NCBI RefSeq assembly: GCF_001543895.1
Contig: NZ_JYIJ01000018.1
Span: forward strand, 434,001 to 498,000
Reading direction: 5' to 3'
From: Carbonactinospora thermoautotrophica
Lineage (GTDB): Bacteria; Actinomycetota; Actinomycetes; Streptomycetales; Carbonactinosporaceae
DNA: 64,000 bases
The number at the start of each line of letters is the position of its first letter. Within the stretch, counting starts at the first letter, position 1. A program made the position numbers and the translations under genes. Of this stretch, positions 9,527 to 17,687 are shown in pieces. Under the pieces are notes generated by a model. That model worked only from the letters and a program-made list of their open reading frames with translations, was not told the DNA's origin and ran no database searches.

Positions 9527-10132
9527 TTACCTGATGACCGGGGGCACCCAGCCGGAGGTCGGGATCTGCGAGTACTTCATGAGTCTGCTGCCGAAGCCGA
9601 TCACGTATAGCCCGACCGAGGGTGGGAAGAAGACATAGGGCACGAGGAACAGAACAGGGTTTTCTGACCCGGGGTAGTGAATCAGCACGACACTCAGTAG
9701 GGCGAGCGTGCCGCACGGCAGGGTTACGAGCAGCCCGCCGAACCCGATACGTACCAGCAGTCGACCTATCCCCATCAGTCGCCTGGGGTCGATCCCCAGG
9801 TCTCGGGTGCCGGCCAGGGGTCCCAACAATGTCACGAGGAGAGCGGCCGCGACGAAGGACGCGGACAACCCATCCAGCGCGACGAGCAGCCCGGTCCGCA
9901 CGTCGTCAATGATCAGTACGATGAGCGCCGCCAGCACGGCCGCCATCATGAGCTGGGCGATCAACTGCACGACCGCGAGAAACACGAGCGCCCCGAACCG
10001 TGGGAGCACCAAGCCTCGCGGCCCCCAGCGGGTGATCTGCTGCAGCCGGGCGAGGTCCGCTGGTGAGTTAGCGTCCACCGTTGTCCACCCCGATGAGAGA
10101 AGCCGCTCCCAAGGACCTGTAGCAGCCCACAT
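9527..10132 (-). CDS. Four-helix membrane protein, unknown
   Basis: The 201-residue protein has a soluble N-terminus (about 1-40) and roughly four transmembrane segments (about 45-70, 82-105, 125-150, 160-185). No family is recognised. It is the first gene of the lower-GC operon with the YbaB-like and WXG100-like genes and might anchor them or take part in their export. No good Shine-Dalgarno precedes the ATG at 10132, while TAGTACTGTTAGC just upstream looks like a -10 region, so the operon start may be leaderless or nearly so. Confidence 0.5.
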   Translation of the reverse strand: MWAATGPWERLLSSGWTTVDANSPADLARLQQITRWGPRGLVLPRFGALVFLAVVQLIAQLMMAAVLAALIVLIIDDVRTGLLVALDGLSASFVAAALLVTLLGPLAGTRDLGIDPRRLMGIGRLLVRIGFGGLLVTLPCGTLALLSVVLIHYPGSENPVLFLVPYVFFPPSVGLYVIGFGSRLMKYSQIPTSGWVPPVIR

Positions 10133-10240
10133 CGAACGCTAACAGTACTAGCACCATCAGCGGGTCCGTGTCGCGATGTCTCAGATATCTCACTGACCGG
10201 GCAACCCTGACCTGCCTAAGCTGCCGTAGCCTTGGTAGGC

Positions 10241-11575
10241 GTGACCATCGACCTGGACTCCTGGCGGAACCTGCCCGCCGCCCAGCAGCCGGACTGGCCG
10301 GACGTCGACGAGCTCGCCCGCGTGGTGGCCGAGCTGGAGACGCTGCCCCCGCTGGTGTTCGCGGGCGAGTGCGACCAGCTCAAGCAGCGCCTCGGCGCGG
10401 TGGCGCGCGGGGAGGCGTTCCTGCTGCAGGGCGGGGACTGCGCGGAGACGTTCGCCGCGAACAGCGCGGACAACCTGCGCAACAAGCTCAAGACCCTGCT
10501 GCAGATGGCGGTCGTGCTCACGTACGCCGCGAGCATCCCCGTGGTGAAGGTGGGCCGGATCGCCGGGCAGTACGCCAAGCCGCGCTCCAAGCCGGTCGAG
10601 GTCCGCGACGGGGTCGAGCTGCCGGTGTACCGGGGGGACGCGGTCAACGGGCTGGAGTTCACGCCCGAGGCGCGCGTCCCGGACCCGAAGCGGCTGCTGA
10701 AGGTGTACCACGCCTCCGCGGCGACCCTGAACCTCGCGCGCGCGTTCACCACCGGTGGGTACGCGGACCTGCGCCAGGTGCACGCCTGGAACCAGGACTT
10801 CGTCAAGGAGAGCCCGGCCGGGGAGCGGTACGAGCGGCTGGCCGGCGAGATCGACCGGGCGCTGGCGTTCATGCGGGCGTGCGGCGCGGACCCGGAGGAG
10901 TTCCACACCGTCGAGTTCTACTCCAGCCACGAGGCGCTGATCCTGGAGTACGAGCGGGCGCTCACCCGCATCGACTCCCGTACCGGCCTGCCGTACGACA
11001 CCTCCGCGCACATGGTCTGGGTGGGGGAGCGGACCCGCGACCTGAACGGCGCGCACATCGAGTTCGTCTCCAAGATCCGCAACCCGATCGGCGTCAAGCT
11101 CGGCCCGAAGACCAGCCCCGAGCACGCGCTCGCCCTCATCGACAAGCTCGACCCGGAGCGGGAGCCGGGCCGGCTGACCTTCATCACCCGGATGGGCGCG
11201 GACAAGATCCGCGACGTGCTGCCCGCCCTGGTGGAGAAGGTCACCGCGAGCGGCGCGCAGGTCTGCTGGGTCTGCGACCCGATGCACGGCAACACCTACG
11301 AGGCGCCCAGCGGCCACAAGACCCGCCGTTTCGACGACGTGCTGGACGAGGTCAAAGGCTTCTTCGAAGTGCACCGCGAGCTGGGCACCCACCCCGGCGG
11401 CATCCACATCGAGCTGACCGGCGACGACGTGACCGAGTGCGTCGGCGGCGGCTTCGACCTCGTCGAGGACGACCTGCACACCCGGTACGAGAGCGCCTGC
11501 GACCCCCGGCTCAACCGCAGCCAGTCCCTGGACCTGGCCTTCCTCGTCGCCGAGATGTACCGCGAGACCGCATGA
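10241..11575 (+). CDS. aroG: 3-deoxy-7-phosphoheptulonate synthase, class II
   Basis: This type II (plant/Mycobacterium-type) DAHP synthase condenses phosphoenolpyruvate and erythrose 4-phosphate, the first shikimate step. Family marks include [12 protein letters not shown] near the N-terminus, [37 protein letters not shown] and the C-terminal [15 protein letters not shown]. The length (444 aa) is normal. I prefer the GTG at 10241, since TAGCCT lies 8 bases before it and no ribosome site is seen; a TTG at 10232 is possible. Its stop overlaps the next start (ATGA). A second, unrelated DAHP synthase is encoded 2 kb away. Confidence 0.93.
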   Translation: MTIDLDSWRNLPAAQQPDWPDVDELARVVAELETLPPLVFAGECDQLKQRLGAVARGEAFLLQGGDCAETFAANSADNLRNKLKTLLQMAVVLTYAASIPVVKVGRIAGQYAKPRSKPVEVRDGVELPVYRGDAVNGLEFTPEARVPDPKRLLKVYHASAATLNLARAFTTGGYADLRQVHAWNQDFVKESPAGERYERLAGEIDRALAFMRACGADPEEFHTVEFYSSHEALILEYERALTRIDSRTGLPYDTSAHMVWVGERTRDLNGAHIEFVSKIRNPIGVKLGPKTSPEHALALIDKLDPEREPGRLTFITRMGADKIRDVLPALVEKVTASGAQVCWVCDPMHGNTYEAPSGHKTRRFDDVLDEVKGFFEVHRELGTHPGGIHIELTGDDVTECVGGGFDLVEDDLHTRYESACDPRLNRSQSLDLAFLVAEMYRETA

Positions 11576-12573
11576 TCGACCTGCGCAGCGACACCGTCAC
11601 CAGGCCCACCCCGGGGATGCGCCGGGCCATGGCCGAAGCCGAGGTGGGCGACGACGTCTACGGCGAGGACCCCACCGTCCGGCGGCTGGAGGAGCGCGTC
11701 GCCGAGCTGTTCGGCAAGGAGGCCGCCCTGTACGTGCCGAGCGGCACGATGGGCAACCAGATCGCGCTACGCCTGCTGTGCCCGCCCGGTGAGGAGGTGC
11801 TCGCCGACGCCGACGCGCACATCGTCACGTACGAGGGCGGCGGCATCGCCCAGCAGGGCGGCATCCAGACCCGCACGCTCGTCTCCGAGCGCGGCCTGCT
11901 CGACCCGGACGCGGTCGCGGCGCAGCTCCGCGCCGGCGACTGGCACACGGTCGGCACCCGCGCGGTCGCCGTCGAGCACACCCACAACCGGGGCGGCGGC
12001 TCGGTCTACCCGCTCGAACGGCTGCGGCGGCTCCGTGAGCTCACCCGCGCCGCGGGCGTGGCCTTGCACTGTGACGGCGCGCGCATCTGGAACGCGCACG
12101 TGGCCACCGGTGTGCCGCTGGCCGAGTACGGCGCGCTGTTCGACACGCTCTCGGTCTGCCTGTCCAAGGGTCTGGGCGCGCCGGTCGGCTCGGTCGTGCT
12201 GTGCTCGGCCGAGCAACGTCCCCTGGCATGGCGGCTGCGGCACCGGCTGGGCGGCAACATGCGTCAGGCCGGGATCATCGCCGCGGGCGGCCTGTACGCG
12301 GTCGAACACCACGTCGAGCGCCTGGCCGAGGACCACGCGAACGCCCGGCTGCTCGCCGACCTGCTCGACCTGCCCGCCCCGGAGACCAACATCGTGCTGA
12401 TCCCGGTGCCCGAGGCGCTGCCGGCGGACGAGGTCGCCCGGCGCTGCCGTGAGCAAGGTGTGCTGGTCTCCGCGTTCGGCCCGCGCACGGTCCGCCTGGT
12501 CACCCATCTGGACGTGGACCGGGCCGCCTGCGAGCAGGCCGCGAAGGTGGTGGCGGCCGCGCTGGCCGGGTGA
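11572..12573 (+). CDS. Threonine aldolase family PLP enzyme
   Basis: The 333-residue protein is a beta-eliminating lyase/threonine aldolase-fold PLP enzyme. It starts with the typical [16 protein letters not shown] and has [37 protein letters not shown] and the PLP-lysine region [12 protein letters not shown]. It probably cleaves L-threonine or L-allo-threonine to glycine and acetaldehyde. The ATG overlaps the stop of the DAHP synthase gene (ATGA), so translation is coupled. Stereospecificity cannot be read from the sequence. Confidence 0.9.
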   Translation: MIDLRSDTVTRPTPGMRRAMAEAEVGDDVYGEDPTVRRLEERVAELFGKEAALYVPSGTMGNQIALRLLCPPGEEVLADADAHIVTYEGGGIAQQGGIQTRTLVSERGLLDPDAVAAQLRAGDWHTVGTRAVAVEHTHNRGGGSVYPLERLRRLRELTRAAGVALHCDGARIWNAHVATGVPLAEYGALFDTLSVCLSKGLGAPVGSVVLCSAEQRPLAWRLRHRLGGNMRQAGIIAAGGLYAVEHHVERLAEDHANARLLADLLDLPAPETNIVLIPVPEALPADEVARRCREQGVLVSAFGPRTVRLVTHLDVDRAACEQAAKVVAAALAG

Positions 12574-12590
12574 GGCCCTGGGGCGGCGGC

Positions 12591-13073
12591 TCAGCTATCG
12601 CTGGGCTGCTCGACGAGCTGGCTGATGTACAGGGCTTCGCCCAGCTTGTTCAGCAGGTCGAGCTGGGTCTCCAGGTAGTCGATGTGACGCTCCTCGTCCG
12701 CGAGGATGCGCTCGAACATGTTTGCCGAGGTGATGTCGCCCTTGGACCGCATGAGCTCGATGCCGCGGCGCAGGCGGTCGACCGACTCCATCTCGACGGC
12801 CAGATCGGCCTCGAACATCTCCTTCAGGCTCTGCCCGATCCGGAGCGGGAACAGGCGCTGGTAGTTGGGCAGGCCCTCCAGGAAGAGGATGCGCTCGGTC
12901 AGCATCTCGGCGTGGCGCATCTCCTCGATCGACTCCTCGCGCGTGTGCCGCGCGAGCTTGGGCCAGCCGAAGTTCTCCTGCATCTTCGCGTGCAGGAAGT
13001 ACTGATTGATCGCGGTCAGCTCGGCTGTGAGCTGCTCGTTGAGATATTCGAGGACTTCCTCGTCACCTTGCAC
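12591..13073 (-). CDS. bfr: Bacterioferritin
   Basis: The 160-residue iron-storage subunit forms a 24-mer cage. The haem ligand Met52 and the dinuclear ferroxidase ligands Glu18, Glu51, His54, Glu94, Glu127 and His130 are all at their standard positions. It is encoded 42 bp downstream of bfd, its release partner, so storage and mobilisation are co-transcribed. It is convergent with the threonine aldolase gene. Confidence 0.96.
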   Translation of the reverse strand: MQGDEEVLEYLNEQLTAELTAINQYFLHAKMQENFGWPKLARHTREESIEEMRHAEMLTERILFLEGLPNYQRLFPLRIGQSLKEMFEADLAVEMESVDRLRRGIELMRSKGDITSANMFERILADEERHIDYLETQLDLLNKLGEALYISQLVEQPSDS

Positions 13074-13115
13074 GGGATCTCCCGAGAGTATGGCCGGGAG
13101 TGGGCCCGGACCGAC

Positions 13116-13313
13116 CTACGCTGCCGCCTCAACGTGCATTTTGTCACGACCTGTACCTGCGGCGCGAAGCAGCGCGCCGATCCGGTCCAGGCAGGTCCCA
13201 CACCCCGTGCCGGCGCCGCAGCGTTCGCCGATCTCCTCCTCGGTGCGCGCGCCGAGCGCGATCTCGGCCTTGACCTCGTCTTCTGTCACGCCGAAACAGA
13301 TGCAGGCGAACAT
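13116..13313 (-). CDS. bfd: Bacterioferritin-associated ferredoxin
   Basis: The 65-residue [2Fe-2S] protein has Cys at 4, 6, 38 and 41 (MFACICFG and GAGTGCGTC), the standard Bfd ligand set; an extra Cys32 is also present. Bfd reduces the bacterioferritin core so iron can be released. The start is the ATG at 13313 with GGAGG seven bases before it; a longer upstream frame lacks family resemblance. A DtxR/IdeR-like iron box lies about 70 bp upstream. Confidence 0.92.
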   Translation of the reverse strand: MFACICFGVTEDEVKAEIALGARTEEEIGERCGAGTGCGTCLDRIGALLRAAGTGRDKMHVEAAA

Positions 13314-13383
13314 GGAGGGGCCTCCGGCGAATGGTGCGGTCGCGTAGATCGGTCGCGAAGCGGGGCGGAAAGTCCGAGCTAGC

Positions 13384-13412
13384 TTAGGCAAACCTTGCTT
13401 AGGTATCCCTAA
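13384..13412 (-). promoter_or_regulatory. Candidate iron box (DtxR/IdeR/DmdR type) for bfd-bfr
   Basis: An AT-rich stretch has repeated half-sites TTAGG and CCTAA (TTAGGC at 13384, TTAGGT at 13399, CCCTAA ending at 13412). The best 19-base frame on the minus strand matches about 12 positions of the published TWAGGTWAGSCTWACCTWA consensus, so the site is imperfect. Position just upstream of iron-storage genes supports an iron-responsive operator. Confidence 0.42.
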
Positions 13413-13446
13413 CTTTAAGCCGCCCAGCTCCTTGAACACCACATGA

Positions 13447-13502
13447 ACCGGCTCACACGGCCGCCGGGCGGCATGGGAGAGGCGGCGGCCGTGTGAGCCG
13501 GT
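13447..13502 (-). terminator. Perfect 20-bp hairpin after the class I-beta DAHP synthase gene
   Basis: ACCGGCTCACACGGCCGCCG (13447-13466) is perfectly complementary to 13483-13502, with a 16-base loop. It starts 19 bp beyond the stop of the minus-strand DAHP synthase gene and shields bfd-bfr from read-through. There is no U-tract. Confidence 0.6.
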
Positions 13503-13520
13503 GGGCGCGTTCTGCCGGCC

Positions 13521-14585
13521 TCAGGTGAGGGCGGCCTCCTCGGGCGCCGCCCGGCGCGCCGCCACCCGGCCGAGCAGCGGCGGCAGCTCCCGCACGGCGG
13601 CCGCCAACTGCCGTATGTCCTGCGCGGTCAGCGCCTGGGCGCCGTCGCACAGCGCGGAAGCCGGGTCCGGGTGGACGTCGACGATGAGCCCGTCCGCCCC
13701 GGCCGCGATCGCCGCCCGGGAGAGCGGCACCACCAGGTCCCGGCGGCCGGCCGAGTGCGAGGGGTCCACCACGACCGGCAGGTGCGACAGCCCGTGCGCG
13801 ACCGGCACCGCGCTGATGTCCAGCGTGTTGCGGGTCGCCTTCTCGAAGGTGCGGATGCCCCGCTCGCACAGCACGATGTCGAGGTTGCCCCGCTGTGCGA
13901 TGTACTCGGCGGCCATCAGCCACTCCTCGATGGTGGCGCTCATGCCCCGCTTGAGCAGCACCGGCCGGCCGGCCGCGCCGACCGCCTGCAGCAGCGCGAA
14001 GTTCTGCATGTTCCGCGTGCCGACCTGGAGCATGTCCGCGTACTGGGCCACCAGGTCCACGTCACGCGGGTCGACCACCTCGGTGACCACCGGCAGCCCG
14101 GTCTCCGCACGCACCTCGGCGAGGATCTTCAGGCCGGCTTCGCCGAGCCCCTGGAACGTGTACGGCGAGGTGCGCGGCTTGAATGCCCCGCCGCGCAGCA
14201 GCGTCGCCCCGGCGGCCTGGGCCAGGCGGGCCGCCTCCAGCGTCTGCTCCGGCGTCTCCACCGCGCACGGCCCGGCGATCAGCGTGAAGGTGTCCGGGCC
14301 GATCGGCACGGCGCCCACCGAGTCGGCTCCCACGTACACCGTGGTCATGTCCGGATGGTTGTCCCGGCTGACGAGCTTGTACGGGGTGGACACCCGGAGC
14401 ACGTCGGCGACGCCCCGCATCGCCCCGAGGTCCAGCTCCGCGAACTGCTCGACGTCCCCGACGAGGCCGATGATGGTGCGCGTGACACCGCGGCTGATGA
14501 ACGCCTCGCCCCCGGCCGCGTTGACGCGCTCGACGACGGCCGCGACGTCCTCCTCCGTCGCGTCAGGGCTCATGACCACGACCAT
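13521..14585 (-). CDS. aroF: 3-deoxy-7-phosphoheptulonate synthase, class I-beta
   Basis: The 354-residue enzyme is a DAHP synthase of the Thermotoga/Bacillus subtype. An N-terminal ACT/ferredoxin-like regulatory domain (about 1-70, MVVVMSPDATEEDVAAVVER) precedes the KDSA-like barrel. Active-site motifs include LIAGPCAVET, LLRGGAFKPRTSPYTFQGLG, VLLKRGMSATIEEWL, ERGIRTFE, DPSHSAGRRDLV and VDVHPDPASALCDGAQAL. The subtype is often feedback-inhibited through the N-terminal domain. GGAGGA lies 9 bases before the ATG. A leader peptide rich in Phe codons and a terminator hairpin directly upstream suggest control by Phe-tRNA charging. Confidence 0.92.
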   Translation of the reverse strand: MVVVMSPDATEEDVAAVVERVNAAGGEAFISRGVTRTIIGLVGDVEQFAELDLGAMRGVADVLRVSTPYKLVSRDNHPDMTTVYVGADSVGAVPIGPDTFTLIAGPCAVETPEQTLEAARLAQAAGATLLRGGAFKPRTSPYTFQGLGEAGLKILAEVRAETGLPVVTEVVDPRDVDLVAQYADMLQVGTRNMQNFALLQAVGAAGRPVLLKRGMSATIEEWLMAAEYIAQRGNLDIVLCERGIRTFEKATRNTLDISAVPVAHGLSHLPVVVDPSHSAGRRDLVVPLSRAAIAAGADGLIVDVHPDPASALCDGAQALTAQDIRQLAAAVRELPPLLGRVAARRAAPEEAALT

Positions 14586-14610
14586 GGTTGTGTCTTCCTC
14601 CAGACAAAGA

Positions 14611-14709
14611 GAGAGCCCCGGGCCTCGGCCCGGGGCTCTCGACGTCTTAGCGGGATGCCTCAGATCTGCGCAACGCCGATCAGGCAGCCCGCCCGAGGAG
14701 CCTCGGGCC
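14611..14709 (-). promoter_or_regulatory. Attenuator upstream of the class I-beta DAHP synthase gene
   Basis: On the minus strand a 14-bp perfect stem GAGAGCCCCGGGCC / GGCCCGGGGCTCTC (14640-14611) is followed by TCTTTGTC and then the ribosome binding site of the gene. Its 5' arm (14638-14627) can instead pair 11 of 12 with GGCCCGAGGCTC inside the leader-peptide frame (14709-14698). That same segment can also fold with CCTCGGGC just downstream. Mutually exclusive terminator and antiterminator folds next to a Phe-rich leader are the signature of ribosome-mediated attenuation. Confidence 0.75.
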
Positions 14710-14746
14710 GACCGCCATACCCAAAAAAGAAGAACCGGCGCTGCAC
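14660..14746 (-). CDS. Phe/Tyr leader peptide of the DAHP synthase gene
   Basis: A 28-codon frame starts GTG (14746) and reads MQRRFFFFGYGG, that is four successive Phe codons (5-8, TTC TTC TTT TTT) and a Tyr codon (10). It ends in TGA 20 bases before the terminator stem. Ribosomes short of Phe-tRNA would stall just before the antiterminator segment. There is no Shine-Dalgarno. A TATTCT hexamer ends 7 bases before the GTG, the same geometry as the trp leader in this window, so it is probably leaderless. Confidence 0.72.
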   Translation of the reverse strand: MQRRFFFFGYGGRPEAPRAGCLIGVAQI

Positions 14747-14753
14747 GGAGCCG

Positions 14754-14759
14754 AGAATA
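14754..14759 (-). promoter_or_regulatory. -10 hexamer TATTCT for the Phe leader transcript
   Basis: TATTCT on the minus strand lies seven bases before the leader GTG, placing the likely transcription start at that codon. No consensus -35 is visible 16-18 bases upstream, so the promoter call is tentative. Confidence 0.45.
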
Positions 14760-14830
14760 CCCCCGGTACGTGCCCGACTCGCGTCTCGGTCCACCATGTG
14801 GACGACCGACCTCCGGGGGAGGGGTGGCTT

Positions 14831-15514
14831 ATGGGGGTATCTCGGGAGTCTGGGAGTATGACGTCTATGGCGCAATCGGGACGGAGCCAGGAGCGAGATG
14901 TGGCTTTCCCGGCTGAAGCAGCCGACCGGCTTCCGCCCGGCCAGCGGGTCCAGCAGCAGCTGCCGGTCCTGCACTACGGCCCGGTGCCGAAGTTCCGGCC
15001 CCAGACCTGGGATCTTCGCGTTTTCGGCGCGACCAAGACCGGGGAGGAGTTCGCGATCAACTGGGCGGACTTCCAACGCCTGCCCCGGGTCACGGTCCGC
15101 GCCGACTTCCACTGCGTGACCAAGTTCTCGGTCCTCGACAACGAGTGGCACGGCATCCCAACCTCGGTGATCCTGCGCGAGGTGCCGCCCGCCCCGAACG
15201 TCACCCACGTCATGGTGTGGGCTGAGTACGGCTACAGCGCCAACATGAGACTGGCGGACTTCGCGTCCCCGAACAGCCTGCTCGCCACGCACCACAACGG
15301 CGAGCAGCTCACGCCCGAGCACGGGTTCCCGGTCCGGTTGATCGTGCCCCATCTGTACGCGTGGAAAGGCCCCAAGTGGGTGCGTGGCATCGAGTACCTG
15401 ACCGAGGACCGGCGCGGCTTCTGGGAGGAGCGCGGGTACCACAATCTCGCCGACCCCTGGAAGGAGCAGCGGTACTCCTACCAGGAGGAACCCGGCGACG
15501 GCCCGGAACTGTGA
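14831..15514 (+). CDS. Sulfite oxidase-like molybdopterin-binding protein
   Basis: The 227-residue single-domain protein has the oxidoreductase molybdopterin-binding fold of the YedY/sulfite oxidase superfamily. It includes ADFHCVTKFSVLDNEWHGI with the Mo-coordinating Cys, VMVWAEYGYSANMRL, and the C-terminal GFPVRLIVPHLYAWKGPKWVRGIE. It lacks haem and dimerisation domains and has no signal peptide, so it is probably a cytoplasmic reductase or oxidase of unknown substrate. The ATG at 14831 follows GGGGGAGGGG by six bases; ATG 14858 is a weaker choice. It is divergent from the Phe-leader transcript. Confidence 0.85.
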   Translation: MGVSRESGSMTSMAQSGRSQERDVAFPAEAADRLPPGQRVQQQLPVLHYGPVPKFRPQTWDLRVFGATKTGEEFAINWADFQRLPRVTVRADFHCVTKFSVLDNEWHGIPTSVILREVPPAPNVTHVMVWAEYGYSANMRLADFASPNSLLATHHNGEQLTPEHGFPVRLIVPHLYAWKGPKWVRGIEYLTEDRRGFWEERGYHNLADPWKEQRYSYQEEPGDGPEL

Positions 15515-15531
15515 GCGGGCGGGCGGCTCGG

Positions 15532-16773
15532 TCAGGCGAGCAGGAGCGCGGAGTCCCAGCCGCTGGCGGGTTCGGTGTCGGTCGCGTACGTGCGCAGGGC
15601 GAGCGCGACACCGGCCGCGCCGTCCAGGAAACCCGCCTGCGGGAAGCCGAACGTCGCGTCGGCGTCGTACTCCTCGAGTAGCCGCCCGGCGAGCCAGGGG
15701 AGGCGCTCGGCCAGTTCGGAGTCCCCGCTGTCCCGGGCGATACGCCAGGTCACCTGGAGCAGCCCCGCCCAGCCGGAGCGCAGGCCCGGCGCGCGGGTCC
15801 GCCACATGTCGCCGGCGCCCCACCGGTCCGTGGGCCGGGTGAAGACGGCCCGCGCCGCCTCGACCGCCAGCAGCTCCCAGTCGGGCTCGCCCAGCGCGCG
15901 GGCGGCGAGTTGCAGGGCCCGGGCGACGCCGGGTGTGCCGAACTCCCATGAGGCCAGGCACGGCCGGGAGGTTTCGCCTGGTCCGGCCAGCTGCTCTGCC
16001 AGCCCCACGGCGGCGGGCCACCAGGGACCGGCCTCGTCCCGCTGACACCACGCGAGCAGCCAGCCCGCGATCCGTTCGATGGCCTCGTCCTGGTACGGCA
16101 CCCGCACCTCCGACAGCCAGGCCAGGGCGAGCAGTGCGAGCGGGCCGCAGACGCCGTACCCGAGCCCGGTCAGGAACCCCGTGGACTCCTCCTGGACGTA
16201 CCAGCCGGGCACCCACCGGCCGTCCACCTGGACCGGCTCGGTCAGCTCGACCAGGCAGGACAGGACGTCCTCCAGGGTGCTCAGGTGGTCCGCCCCCCGG
16301 GCGAGCAGGTAGCAGCCCAGCCCGGCCAGCCCGGTGGGCACGCCGTACACGTCCGGACACGTGCCCGGCACGCCCTCGTCCAGCCGGTCCCGCTCGGCGC
16401 GCACCAGGTCCTGGGCCCGCCCCACGATCCGGGGGTCCAGCCGCCCGAACACCTCCGCGTACTCGCCCAACGCCTCGACCGCCGAGAGGGTGGCGAAAGC
16501 CAGCGCCGGCAGCCCGCTGTGCAGCCCGACCTGGTCACCGCCGGAGGCGTGCCGGGCCGCCGCGCTCAGGTAGGCGTGGGCGACCTCGCGGTACTCCTCC
16601 TCGGTGTGCGCCAGCTCGGCGAACAGCAGCGCCAGGCCCGGGTACCCGGAGGAGAGCGACAGCTCCAGCCCCGGGGGTATCTCACCGGCCACCCGGTCGG
16701 GCTCGTACAGCCGCCGGGCGAGTTCGTGGACCGCTACCGCGGCCTCCTGCGGGGACGCGACCGAGTGATTCAT
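15532..16773 (-). CDS. LanC-like protein lacking the zinc ligands
   Basis: The 413-residue protein has the alpha-toroid repeats of lanthionine cyclases (GLHSGLPAL, GYGVCGPLALLAL, SWEFGTPGVARAL at 275-287, LRSGWAGLL at 331-339, GFLDGAAGVALAL). In active LanC enzymes the third and fourth motifs read W-C-x-G and C-H-G and hold the catalytic Zn. Here Cys is Glu277 and the Cys-His pair is Arg332-Ser333. Cyclase activity is therefore unlikely, and no LanB, LanM or precursor peptide is nearby. It may be a non-enzymatic relative. It converges on the molybdopterin gene, 17 bp apart. Confidence 0.82.
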   Translation of the reverse strand: MNHSVASPQEAAVAVHELARRLYEPDRVAGEIPPGLELSLSSGYPGLALLFAELAHTEEEYREVAHAYLSAAARHASGGDQVGLHSGLPALAFATLSAVEALGEYAEVFGRLDPRIVGRAQDLVRAERDRLDEGVPGTCPDVYGVPTGLAGLGCYLLARGADHLSTLEDVLSCLVELTEPVQVDGRWVPGWYVQEESTGFLTGLGYGVCGPLALLALAWLSEVRVPYQDEAIERIAGWLLAWCQRDEAGPWWPAAVGLAEQLAGPGETSRPCLASWEFGTPGVARALQLAARALGEPDWELLAVEAARAVFTRPTDRWGAGDMWRTRAPGLRSGWAGLLQVTWRIARDSGDSELAERLPWLAGRLLEEYDADATFGFPQAGFLDGAAGVALALRTYATDTEPASGWDSALLLA

Positions 16774-16790
16774 CGACTACACCTTACGGA

Positions 16791-17687
16791 TCACGCTTCG
16801 AGGCGTTCGACCTTCGCGTCGGCGCCGTGTCGCGGTCCGAGTTCGACCAGGTACATCGCGCCGAGCACGCACGCCGCGCCGGCCAGGGTCCGCGGGGTGA
16901 GCCGGTCTCCGGCGAGCAGCACCCCGAACAACCCGGCGAACACCGGTTCCATGGTGAGGACGACCGCGGCCCGGGTAGCCGACATCCGGGCTTGCGCCCA
17001 GGTTTGGACGAGGAAGGCGAACACGGTCGCGAGCAACGCGCAGGCCAGCAGGTCGAACCAGGCGACCGGGTCCGGCGGCGGGGTGATCCCGCCGGGCGCC
17101 GCGGCGACCAGGCACATCACGCCCACGGTGGCGAGCTGCACGATCGCGAGCGGGTAGGGGTCATATCGGGGGGACCACTCGCCGAGTCCGACGATGTGCA
17201 CGGCGAACAGGATCGCGCCGGCCAGCGTGAGCAGCTCGCCGATCCCCATCGCGGACCCGCGCAGCGAGAGCAGCGCCAGGCCGACCGTGGCGACGCCGAC
17301 CGCGAGCCACGCCCGGCGGTCCACCGGCCGGCGCAGCGCCACGCCCGCGATGAGCGGGGTGAACACCAGGAACATGCCCGTGATGAACCCCGACACCGAG
17401 GGCGAGGTGTACCGCAGGCCGTACGTCTGGACCACGTAGGCGGCGCCGAGGGCCAGCCCGAGCAGCAGCCCGTGGCACCAGCCGGTCCGGCCCAGCCGGG
17501 CCGGTGACCTTGGTCGGAGGGCCACCATCACGGCGGTGGCGAGCAGGAACCGCAGCGCCAGGAAGTCCAGCACGGGCATCCGGCCGACCGCGTCCTTGAC
17601 GACGGGGAAGGTGGCTCCCCAGATCGCGGTGACCACGACCAGCAGCGTGGTGGCGAGCCCGCGGGAGCCGGTGAGCGGGACGGTCAC
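16791..17687 (-). CDS. EamA/DMT-family transporter
   Basis: The 298-residue membrane protein has ten hydrophobic segments arranged as two EamA repeats, starting LLVVVTAIWGATFPVVKDAV, with MEPVFAGLFGVLLAGDRLT in the second repeat. The family exports or imports small metabolites; the substrate is unknown. The GTG start overlaps the stop of the endonuclease IV gene (GTGA), so the two are translationally coupled. Confidence 0.88.
   Translation of the reverse strand: MTVPLTGSRGLATTLLVVVTAIWGATFPVVKDAVGRMPVLDFLALRFLLATAVMVALRPRSPARLGRTGWCHGLLLGLALGAAYVVQTYGLRYTSPSVSGFITGMFLVFTPLIAGVALRRPVDRRAWLAVGVATVGLALLSLRGSAMGIGELLTLAGAILFAVHIVGLGEWSPRYDPYPLAIVQLATVGVMCLVAAAPGGITPPPDPVAWFDLLACALLATVFAFLVQTWAQARMSATRAAVVLTMEPVFAGLFGVLLAGDRLTPRTLAGAACVLGAMYLVELGPRHGADAKVERLEA

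Noticed and set aside
14747-16360. The frame of the Phe leader is open far upstream, giving a possible 566-residue protein.
   Set aside because: Upstream of the leader GTG it runs antisense to the molybdopterin gene and in a wrong frame of the LanC-like gene, without any domain. Only the last 28 codons make sense as a leader.
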